Part shown: positions 1 to 6,400 of the stretch, piece after piece
Numbering within the stretch: the stretch's first letter is position 1
Layout of the letters: each line of letters opens with the position of its first letter
Assembly (NCBI GenBank): GCA_002712845.1
Contig: PAUV01000031.1
Span: 30,948-37,752 of the forward strand
Length of the DNA stretch: 6,805 bases
Origin: Rhodopirellula sp.
Lineage (GTDB): Bacteria; Planctomycetota; Planctomycetia; Pirellulales; Pirellulaceae
Direction: 5' to 3'
Made by a program: the position numbers and the translations under genes
The notes under the pieces: model-generated
Told to the model about the DNA's origin: nothing
Seen by the model: only the letters and a program-made list of their open reading frames with translations
Database searches by the model: none

Positions 1-149
1 TCTGACATTTGTGCGATCAAGAGAGATCATTGCCCATTGCTAGTTGGTTAGCCAGTTGCCCATCGCTAATTCGGTCCCACCCAGCAACCGCGGGTGTGAC
101 AGAATACGAATCAGAAACAGGCAGCATCAGGCAAGTGTGAGCAGCAGGC
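1..149. other. Non-coding left edge, downstream of the UDP-glucose dehydrogenase gene
   Basis: No open frame here has credible protein character, and none matches a family I recognise. The minus-strand frame through this stretch runs on into the dehydrogenase gene in another frame and looks like a shadow. The region is the 3' flank of the dehydrogenase gene, whose stop codon is at 150-152. I looked for a GC-rich stem followed by a T-run on the minus strand and found no convincing intrinsic terminator. The only structure is the imperfect direct repeat listed separately. Confidence 0.6.
30..71. repeat. Imperfect 16-base direct repeat, two copies, 26-base period
   Basis: TTGCCCATTGCTAGTT at 30-45 recurs as TTGCCCATCGCTAATT at 56-71, with 14 of 16 bases identical and a 10-base spacer. 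It lies about 80 bases past the stop codon of the minus-strand dehydrogenase gene. Two copies are too few to call an array. It could be chance, slippage duplication, or the edge of a longer repeat that continues left of the window. Confidence 0.45.
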
Positions 150-1565
150 TTACTCGTTAGGACTGTTCTTTCGGTTGAAGGATTTGCCAATCGCATGCAT
201 TTCAAAGCCGAGCGAGTCCATGGTTGCCTGATCAAGCAAGTTCCGTCCATCGAAAAGAAATGAAGGACGATGCATGGAGGCGTGGACTTGTTCAAAGTCG
301 ATTGTCTTGAATTCGTCCCATTCGGTCAGTACCGCAATGGCATGAGCATCATCGGCGGCTTCGTAGCAGTCTCTCGCAATGCTGATATTGTTCTCGACCA
401 GCCAACGGTCTTTCTCTGTCAGGTGTCCACTCATATCAGTGCAGGCCGCCATCAGTTCTTGGCGGATCTGTTTTTCAGGCACACGTGGATCATGGATGCA
501 AAGTCGTGCCCGCTCACGTAGTAGGTCACGGCAGACATAAATCGCTGCCGATTCACGGGTATCATTGGTGTCCTTTTTGAACGCGAATCCCCAGATGCCG
601 ATTTTCTTGTCAGAGACGGTGTTGAACATGGTTTTCACGATGTCTTCTGAGAAACGCCGCTTTTGATAGTCGTTCATTACAACGACTTGTTCCCAGTAAT
701 TGGCAACTTCACGTAAACCAAAGTGCTCGCAAAGGTAGACAAGATTCAAGATATCTTTTTGAAAACAACTGCCCCCGAAACCGATGGAAGCTTTTAAAAA
801 CTTGGGCCCGATTCGGGAATCGCTTCCAATCGCTCTTGCCACTTCATCAATATCAGCACCCGTTGCCTCGCAAAGAGCCGACATGGCATTGATTGAGGAA
901 ACACGCTGAGCCAGAAAAGCATTCGCAGTGAGTTTGGAAAGTTCGCTACTCCACAAATTGGTTGTCAGGATCTGGTCGCGGGGGATCCAACGTGCATAGA
1001 CTGAGCACAGAGTTTCGATTGCTGCCTCGGATTCACCTCCAATGAGCACCCGATCAGGGTTGAGCAAATCATCGATCGCTGTTCCCTCTGCCAAGAATTC
1101 CGGGTTGCTTAAGACGTCGAATGTAGCACCGCTGCATTCGCTGCTGAGGATGCGTTTGACTGCTTCTGCAGTGCGGACGGGTAGTGTTGATTTCTCGACA
1201 ACGATCTTGTGACCGGTGGCATTCTTGGCGATTTGTCGAGCACATTTCTCAATGAACTCCAGGTTGGCTGCACGCCCCGCCCCAATACCGAACGTCTTGG
1301 TCGGTGTATTGACCGAGATGAAGATGATGTCGGATTCCTGAATCGCCTCATCCACGTGAGTCGAGAAGGTCAGGTTTCTGCCCCGTGCTTCTTTGACGAC
1401 TTCATCGAGACCCGGCTCATAGATGGGCAGATGGCGGGAATTCCAAGCATCAATACGTTCCTGATTTAGATCAACAACGTGAACGGCAATGTCTGGACAT
1501 TGTTTAGCGATCATCGCCATGGTGGGGCCACCAACGTAACCAGCACCAATGCAGCAAATCTTCAT
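150..1565 (-). CDS. ugd: UDP-glucose 6-dehydrogenase, animal/plant-type (471 aa)
   Basis: Catalyses the NAD+-dependent four-electron oxidation of UDP-glucose to UDP-glucuronate in the cytoplasm, supplying uronic-acid precursors for exopolysaccharide, capsule or cell-surface glycans. Visible features: the N-terminal Rossmann motif GAGYVGGP (residues 7-14); YEPGL (49-53); SVNTPTK (84-90); EKSTLPVRT (124-132) with the active-site Thr127; NPEFLAEG (154-161) with Glu156; [14 protein letters not shown] (208-221) with Lys211 and Asn215; [10 protein letters not shown] (262-271) with catalytic Cys267 and Asp271; and the C-terminal UDP-binding domain signature [14 protein letters not shown] (326-339). 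These match human UGDH Thr131, Glu161, Lys220, Asn224, Cys276 and Asp280 as I remember them, with a constant offset for the later four. At 471 aa it is complete and of the long eukaryote-like class; only the disordered tail of the human enzyme is missing. The ATG sits right before the Rossmann strand, so the start is secure. No strong Shine-Dalgarno site precedes it. It is transcribed alone, divergently from the oxidoreductase gene. Confidence 0.98.
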   Translation of the reverse strand: MKICCIGAGYVGGPTMAMIAKQCPDIAVHVVDLNQERIDAWNSRHLPIYEPGLDEVVKEARGRNLTFSTHVDEAIQESDIIFISVNTPTKTFGIGAGRAANLEFIEKCARQIAKNATGHKIVVEKSTLPVRTAEAVKRILSSECSGATFDVLSNPEFLAEGTAIDDLLNPDRVLIGGESEAAIETLCSVYARWIPRDQILTTNLWSSELSKLTANAFLAQRVSSINAMSALCEATGADIDEVARAIGSDSRIGPKFLKASIGFGGSCFQKDILNLVYLCEHFGLREVANYWEQVVVMNDYQKRRFSEDIVKTMFNTVSDKKIGIWGFAFKKDTNDTRESAAIYVCRDLLRERARLCIHDPRVPEKQIRQELMAACTDMSGHLTEKDRWLVENNISIARDCYEAADDAHAIAVLTEWDEFKTIDFEQVHASMHRPSFLFDGRNLLDQATMDSLGFEMHAIGKSFNRKNSPNE

Positions 1566-1587
1566 GTTTATCGGTCGAAAGAGGGGG

Positions 1588-1603
1588 AGGAAGACGTCTT
1601 CCT
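1588..1603. promoter_or_regulatory. Perfect 16-bp palindrome in the 5' leader of the dehydrogenase gene
   Basis: AGGAAGACGTCTTCCT reads the same on both strands, and its near end is 22 bases before the dehydrogenase ATG. A homodimeric regulator could bind it as an operator. Alternatively, it could fold in the mRNA leader close to the ribosome binding region and affect translation. A further ACGTC at 1606-1610 repeats the palindrome's core. No known regulator motif is recognised. A given 16-bp perfect palindrome is expected about once per 65 kb of random sequence, so it is suggestive rather than proof. Confidence 0.45.
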
Positions 1604-1612
1604 TTACGTCAC

Positions 1613-1629
1613 AGCCAGCGTCTTTGGCT
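1613..1629. promoter_or_regulatory. Dyad AGCCA-N7-TGGCT upstream of the dehydrogenase gene
   Basis: Perfect 5-bp arms (1613-1617 and 1625-1629) around a 7-base spacer give a 17-base dyad, the size and shape of many bacterial repressor sites. It lies just downstream of, or over, the transcription start predicted from the GATAAT box at 1635-1640 (minus strand). The arms are short, so chance is a real alternative. Confidence 0.25.
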
Positions 1630-1634
1630 AGGTC

Positions 1635-1640
1635 ATTATC
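1635..1640 (-). promoter_or_regulatory. Possible -10 box for the dehydrogenase gene
   Basis: On the minus strand this reads GATAAT, five of six bases matching the sigma-70 consensus TATAAT. The start point would be near 1628, leaving a leader of about 60 bases that contains both dyads. No recognisable -35 box lies 16-18 bases upstream, so the call is weak; an activator-dependent promoter or chance would both fit. Confidence 0.22.
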
Positions 1641-1723
1641 TCTTGTTCCGTGCTTGAAACTTGAGTTTAGTCCGATCTAGCCCGTTTGCAGCAGCACGGA
1701 AGACGGAATTGCTTTTTTCTGGT

Positions 1724-1752
1724 CTGCCGAATCCTGCGGAGGCAGGAGGCAG
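1724..1752. repeat. Nested inverted repeat (hairpin) in the intergenic region
   Basis: Inner arms CCTGC (1733-1737) and GCAGG (1742-1746) flank a four-base GGAG loop. Outer arms CTGCC (1724-1728) and GGCAG (1748-1752) pair around them, separated by an internal bulge of four bases on one side and one on the other. The result is a compact ten-base-pair stem. It lacks a T-tract on the correct side in either direction (the minus strand has an A-run after it), so it is not a standard intrinsic terminator. It may be an RNA structure, a protein site or chance. Confidence 0.35.
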
Positions 1753-1937
1753 TAAGAGTTTGTACAGCAGAAGGGCATGAGTGAGTTTAAGCCGTGCATT
1801 TCGCTCGGGCAGAGTTTCCGCCGGTTGCACTGCTAAATACCGTTGCTTTGGTCTGGATTGCACTTTTGGTTGTCCTAACACGTCACCATTGGCATCGTTG
1901 TGAATCCACTAGCTTGCCTGTTTGTCCCTTCCTACCC

Positions 1938-1966
1938 CCGACAATCTTCTCCAGTTTTGCTATCCT
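1938..1966 (+). promoter_or_regulatory. Possible promoter for the Gfo/Idh/MocA oxidoreductase gene
   Basis: CCGACA (1938-1943, four of six to TTGACA) is followed by an ideal 17-base spacer and TATCCT (1961-1966, four of six to TATAAT). A TG pair one base before the -10 box makes it an extended -10. The predicted start near 1973 leaves a leader of roughly 45 bases. Spacing and direction fit; the matches are modest, so this is a candidate only. Confidence 0.28.
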
Positions 1967-2016
1967 CTTACCGTTAAATGATGGCTTTCCAGAAGTTTTT
2001 TTCATAGGCGAGTGTG

Positions 2017-3120
2017 ATGACCGGAGCTATGTGTCGTTGGGGTTTTTTGAGTACGGCTGCGATAGCCAGAAAGAATTGGAAAGCTGTGCACCTTTGCGGA
2101 AACGGGAGAGTGTCGGCCGTAGCGAGTCGCTCGGTGGCGAAGGCTCAGTCGTTCATCGATGAATGCATGGCTGAAGTCCCTCAGCAACAGGAGGTTTCTG
2201 CCGTAGGTTCTTATGCTGATTTGATCGAGCGTGAGGATGTGGATGCGATCTACATTCCACTGCCTACTGGTTTGCGAAAAGAATGGGTCCTCGCTGCAGC
2301 CAAAGCAGGCAAGCATGTGCTGGTTGAAAAGCCTGTTGCCAATAATTTGGAAGATGCCCAAGCCATGGTGGATGCTTGCGCAGACGCGGGCGTTCAGTTC
2401 ATGGACGGCGTCATGTTTGATCACAGTAAAAGACTGGCCGAAATATGTGAACTGTTGAAGACCGAAAGTGCGGTGGGTAAGTTGCGACGGATCAGTACCC
2501 ACTTTTCTTTCAGTGGCGATAGCTCATTTCAGCAGTCAAATATACGCACAGACTCAGTTCTTGAGCCTCATGGATGCTTGGGAGATCTGGGCTGGTACTG
2601 TATCCGTATGACATTGTGGGCAGCTGGTTTGCAAATGCCAACGCACGTGACGGCGCGGACAATCACACCGTTGCAGGGCAAGGATTCCGAGGGAGACGTG
2701 CCGGGTGAATTCTCTGCCGAGTTGTTGTTTCCTAATGGGTTGTCAGCCGCGTTTTATTGCTCATTTCTGACCAGCAACCAACAAACCGTCTTACTGTCCG
2801 GCAGCGATGGTTACTTGACAGTCGATGACTTCGTCTTGCCCTTCTATGATGCAGAGGCGGCATGGACGGAACACGACCATGTGTTAGACATTGATAATTG
2901 TCGTTGGAACTTCCGTCAGCACTGTGATCGCAAGGCCGTTCCCGAGTATGCATCTGGTGAGCCAAATTCTTCTGAAGTCAACATGGTCAGGACGTTTGGG
3001 AATTGTGTCTTGGGCAAAAGGTTGGATGCCAGCTACGCTGAGCTGACAATCAAGACACAGAAAATTCTTGATGCTTGCCGTCGCAGTGATGCTGCGGGCG
3101 GTGTTCAGATAGAGATCTAG
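2017..3120 (+). CDS. Gfo/Idh/MocA-family oxidoreductase, plant At4g09670-like
   Basis: A probable cytoplasmic NAD(P)-dependent dehydrogenase acting on a sugar, sugar derivative or related polyol; the substrate is not determinable from sequence. Counting from the GTG at 2014, a Rossmann domain opens with WGFLSTAAIARK (9-20), followed by SAVASRS (34-40), YIPLPTGL (80-87) and the hallmark VLVEKPVA (102-109) with catalytic Lys106. The C-terminal domain has MDGVMFDHSKR (130-140, matching the H-x-x-R region), FSFSGD (164-169) and LGDLGWYCIR (189-198) with conserved Asp191. The order and spacing of these blocks fit plant At4g09670 and the dihydrodiol-dehydrogenase branch as I recall them. About 365 aa is normal family length. 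Start choice: GTG 2014, ATG 2017 and ATG 2029 are all in frame. AGGCGAG (2006-2012) is the only plausible ribosome site and favours 2017, whereas homology begins only after the 2029 ATG. The gene faces away from the dehydrogenase and may share its regulatory region. Confidence 0.94.
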   Translation: MTGAMCRWGFLSTAAIARKNWKAVHLCGNGRVSAVASRSVAKAQSFIDECMAEVPQQQEVSAVGSYADLIEREDVDAIYIPLPTGLRKEWVLAAAKAGKHVLVEKPVANNLEDAQAMVDACADAGVQFMDGVMFDHSKRLAEICELLKTESAVGKLRRISTHFSFSGDSSFQQSNIRTDSVLEPHGCLGDLGWYCIRMTLWAAGLQMPTHVTARTITPLQGKDSEGDVPGEFSAELLFPNGLSAAFYCSFLTSNQQTVLLSGSDGYLTVDDFVLPFYDAEAAWTEHDHVLDIDNCRWNFRQHCDRKAVPEYASGEPNSSEVNMVRTFGNCVLGKRLDASYAELTIKTQKILDACRRSDAAGGVQIEI

Positions 3121-3135
3121 AAATCTGCCTATCAC

Positions 3136-3140
3136 GGAGG
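3136..3140 (+). promoter_or_regulatory. Consensus Shine-Dalgarno site GGAGG
   Basis: A full GGAGG core, 16 bases after the oxidoreductase stop codon and seven bases before ATG 3148. It is unusual here because the three confident genes lack such a clear site. It is the chief reason for considering the small ORF at 3145-3393 as translated. Confidence 0.4.
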
Positions 3141-3144
3141 CACA

Positions 3145-3393
3145 GTGATGACTGAGGGCATGATCCGATGCTGGAGATTGCGGATGAGATGGTACGGGCT
3201 GCACCCATGGAATACTGTGTACCATCCACCGGGGAACGCACCTACAATGGCCGGGGCACCACGGCTCCTGGATGTGTGCGAATATCCGCTGGGACGCCGG
3301 TTTTTGCGACCATACTCGCCAAGGCTGCGGCGGTTGGTCGACCTGCTGGCCGCTGATTTCTCTGATAGTGCGAAACCTTATTATTGGTTTTGA
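3145..3393 (+). CDS. Possible small protein with a strong ribosome binding site (82 aa), unknown function
   Basis: Called mainly on its translation signal: GGAGG at 3136-3140, four bases before GTG 3145 and seven before ATG 3148, the best Shine-Dalgarno site I found in the window. It begins 24 bases after the oxidoreductase stop, so it could be the second gene of a two-gene unit. The product is rich in Arg, Trp, Pro and Tyr, basic in the middle (RRFLRPYSPRLRRLVDLL) and ends in PYYWF. It has no signal peptide or membrane segment, and I recognise no family. Against it: codon composition is less coding-like than that of the overlapping frame at 3168-3356, and the residue make-up is odd. It could be a real small protein, a gene remnant or a spurious ORF. 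Confidence 0.3.
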   Translation: MMTEGMIRCWRLRMRWYGLHPWNTVYHPPGNAPTMAGAPRLLDVCEYPLGRRFLRPYSPRLRRLVDLLAADFSDSAKPYYWF

Positions 3394-3448
3394 CGCAGGA
3401 GAAGATTGGATTTGCCGTTTTTCTGCATACGCGAACCTAGTGTCTTCC

Positions 3449-6400
3449 ATGCACGATGAAAACTATCGCGACCCGAGCAAAGAAACGAGCTTGCGGATCC
3501 AGAATGCCAAGGAGACGCTGCTGGAGCGTTCCAAGGCAAGCCCTTCACCATGGAATGAAGGAGATTGTCTGGACGGGTTCCTGTTAGAGAAGAAACTCGG
3601 AAGTGGTAGTAGCGGAGTTGTTTTCCGGGTTTTCGACACCAAAACTGAACGACGTTGTGCTCTAAAACTGTTGAAAAGTTGCTCGCCGGATGAACTTCTA
3701 CGCAACAAGTTGGGGTTCCGACGAATGATGCCCCTTGCCCACCCCAACCTGCTGCGGGTGGATCGTATCTACCAACTGGGTTCTTACATCGCACTTTCAA
3801 TGGAAGAGGTGAAAGGTGTCACGTTCACCGAGGCTATCAAGGAGTATCGTCAGCTTGACCCTGTGAAAGCGTACCGGCAGTTGCTTTCCTTGCTGAGAGA
3901 TTTTGCAACTGGTCTTGATGTGATGCATTCTCACGAGTTGCTGCACCGCGACATCAAGCCGGATAATCTGATGGTGGATGAATCGGGAAGAGGGCGGATC
4001 ATTGACTACGGTTTAGTGGAATCGTTTGGCTTGAATCGCAGTATCGGTGGTAGAAGCAACTTTCTGGTAGGAACGCCCCACTTCTTTCCCCCCGAAGTCA
4101 TTTGCACGCAACTCTATTTACCCGCGGGCGATATTTTCAGCCTTGGTATTTCAATGCTCGAGGCAATTTATGATTTGCAACCGGAATCAAAAGAACAGCA
4201 TTCAGGTTTAGAGCGATCGCGAGAAAACCAGCGTACCGATGCAGAGCAGATTGAGGCTGCGGTCCGAACGCTGCCCGATTCTGTTCCTGGCGTTATTTTG
4301 GATGCCTGTCGGGAAATGTTGGAACAGGAACCGTGCGATCGTCCCACGGCAATGACGCTGTCCCGCTTGGGAATGCCAGCATCGCATTCTGTCTCGTGGC
4401 ACAAGCAGGAACCACTCATTGGCCGACGCAACGAAAGTGGGAAATTATTCAACTGGGTTGAGGACGTCTTTAGCGGGGAATTGGGTCGCTTTCATCTCAC
4501 CGGCCCGGCGGGGATTGGTAAGACACGCTTGCTCGATGAAGTCGTCGATTACATCGAAGGAAAAAAGTGGGGGCAGGTGTTTAGGGCCCGATGTCGATTG
4601 CGGGAGGACCATCCAATGCAGGCATTCGACCAGATCTGCGATGCCGTTGCTAATCGATACATGCTGGATGATCGCGAACCGATGACGTTGGATCCCGTCA
4701 GCGTAGAACTGTTGAAAGGTGTGTTTCCGGTACTTGGAAATGTCTTGCAGCCCGACATGCGAATCTCCTTCAACGAGACATCTTCGGTGGGGATGGACAG
4801 GTTCATTGCAGCGATCCGGTTGACCAAACAGTTGCGGCAAGTTGGGCCTCTGTTTCTCGTCGTTGATGATTCTCAGTGGGCAGACCGTGATACCTTAAAT
4901 CTGCTTGATCAATTGCAGTCTGCGGTGGGTGATGCCGGGTTGGGAATCATCACTGCCTCGCTCGAAGAGAGCGATCCACAGCGAGCGTTGGCAACCCATA
5001 CTATCAATTTGAATCCACTGAATCTTGAAGAGTCGCTAGCGATGATCAAGCGGGCCGCGGATCGTTGGAATGTCGAAATCAGTGATGGCATGCTCAATGA
5101 AATGGCGTTGTCCGCACAGGGAAGCCCATTTCGGTTGCAGCAGTTGACTGATGAGTTGCGTCCCGGCGGAGCGGTTGCGAATTTGACTAGTGAAGGCATG
5201 AATACTTTGCCCAGTCTCGATCGGATCTGGAAACGGCGTTTAGAGCGTCTTAGTGATGAGGCTCGCGGAATTCTGACTTATGTTGTGACTTCAGGTGGTT
5301 ACGTTTCTACTCAGCAACTGGGGGAACTGACGTGCCAAGGTGAAACTGTTGACGTCGCCATTTCTGAATTGTCGCAGCAAGGCCTCGTGATTGACGAGGC
5401 GACTGGCGGCGAGTGCATCACGATCTTTCACGACCGTGTAGCGGGTGAATTGATTGCGAATCTTCCACAACAGGATGTACAGTTGGCGCATCAGGCTTGG
5501 GCTGCGTTGTTGATGAAGCAACAGGGTTCAGCACTGCTTGCAGCCCGCATTGCCGGGCATCTGTTTGCTGCAAACAAGCCAACGCTAGCTGTTCCTCATG
5601 CAATCGCCGCTGCTCAGGATGCTGAGCGGCGACTCGCAATGACTGAAGCTGGAAGATGGTACGGGCAAGTTATCGCCCAAGTAGATGATCCAGAGAAAGT
5701 GATTTTTCTCCGCAAGGCTGCACGCTGTTATGCATCAGCCACGCTGCCTGTCGAGGCATCATTGTATTATCAGGAATTATCAACCCTCGTTGACGGTGAT
5801 GAGTCAATCGAGTGCCGGCTCATGGCGACCACTTTGCTGCTCCGATGTGGGCGTTTGGAGACCATTGATGATCGGTTGTACGAATTGGCGGTAATGCTGA
5901 ACGCTCCTGTTCCCCGAAGCTTTCGAAAGAGTTTTTTTGGGGTGGGCGGAAGATTCGGGCAATCGATTGCGACCGAGGCAAAATTACTGGTCGATTCCCT
6001 GCGAAGTTTTTTGCCTCGGCGGAACAAAGTAAAGCCATTACGGCATATAGATTTTGTTGATCCCGATTCCAGTGCCTGTGAATCGATCAAGCTGGACCGA
6101 CAGCGTTTGCGAATGTGCATGATGCTCATTCGCCCCTTGACTTTCTTTGATCATATTTACGCCTATGATTTGTGCATCGCGTACTCAAGACTTGCCAAAA
6201 AGTGTGGTAGTAGGATCGAGGAGGTAGAAGCGATGATTATTGAATCTGTCTTCAATTGCTACGAAGTCGGAAAGATGCGTGATGAGGCGGAGAGTAATCT
6301 GGCTTTGATCCGCCCCGAGGTCGAGCAGCTCCAGAGTCATCAGGTCTCGGCTGCATGGTGGTCCGGGATCGCATACTCGCACGCACTTTCCTGCCGATGG

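Larger units (their letters stand above)
1566..2016. other. Divergent intergenic region, about 450 bases
   Basis: Lies between the dehydrogenase start codon (minus strand) and the oxidoreductase start (plus strand). It probably holds both promoters and contains a perfect 16-bp palindrome, a second dyad, a nested hairpin and two weak promoter-like sequences, each listed separately. Two short open frames (1636-1881 minus; 1794-2162 plus) cross it. I did not call them: neither resembles a known family, and the plus one runs about 150 bases into the oxidoreductase in another frame. The length allows a small RNA or a small unrecognised protein, but nothing shows one. Confidence 0.6.
3121..3448. 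other. Intergenic gap between oxidoreductase and kinase genes
   Basis: 328 bases with no recognised gene. A small ORF with a strong ribosome site is listed separately, and a second frame at 3168-3356 has coding-like composition. A TATTAT box at 3379-3384 (five of six to TATAAT) could be the -10 of a kinase promoter starting near 3391, but no good -35 precedes it. AGGAG at 3397-3401 is about 48 bases before the kinase ATG, too far to serve it. A GCGGC/GCCGC inverted repeat (3327-3331, 3349-3353) lies around a GGTCGACC palindrome (3336-3343). I see no T-tract terminator after the oxidoreductase gene. Confidence 0.5.

Noticed and set aside
17..295. Minus-strand open frame of 92 codons at the left edge
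   Set aside because: It overlaps the end of the dehydrogenase gene in another frame and its product has no recognisable family or domain pattern.
1724..1752. Hairpin as an intrinsic terminator
   Set aside because: It lacks a T-tract in either direction and sits between two divergent starts, where no transcript from the flanking genes should end.
1636..1881. Minus-strand open frame of 81 codons in the intergenic region
   Set aside because: No ribosome site or family resemblance; it also contains the hairpin at 1724-1752. Its product is basic and low-complexity. Kept as intergenic, though a small gene cannot be excluded.
1794..2162. Plus-strand open frame with a hydrophobic stretch resembling a membrane helix
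   Set aside because: Its last third lies inside the oxidoreductase gene in another frame. The hydrophobic stretch is short and there is no start signal.
3272..3448. Upstream in-frame ATG (3272) and GTG (3368, 3440) as kinase starts
   Set aside because: The added N-terminus would be Cys/Trp-rich and unlike kinase N-terminal tails, with no ribosome site. ATG 3449 is preferred, although 3440 cannot be excluded.
2884..3450. Minus-strand open frame of 188 codons across the end of the oxidoreductase and the gap
   Set aside because: It is antisense to a confident gene for much of its length, and its Pro/Ser/His-rich product looks like an antisense shadow.
4445..4840. Minus-strand open frames within the kinase-ATPase gene
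   Set aside because: They run antisense to the Walker A region of a clearly coding frame with intact motifs; shadows.
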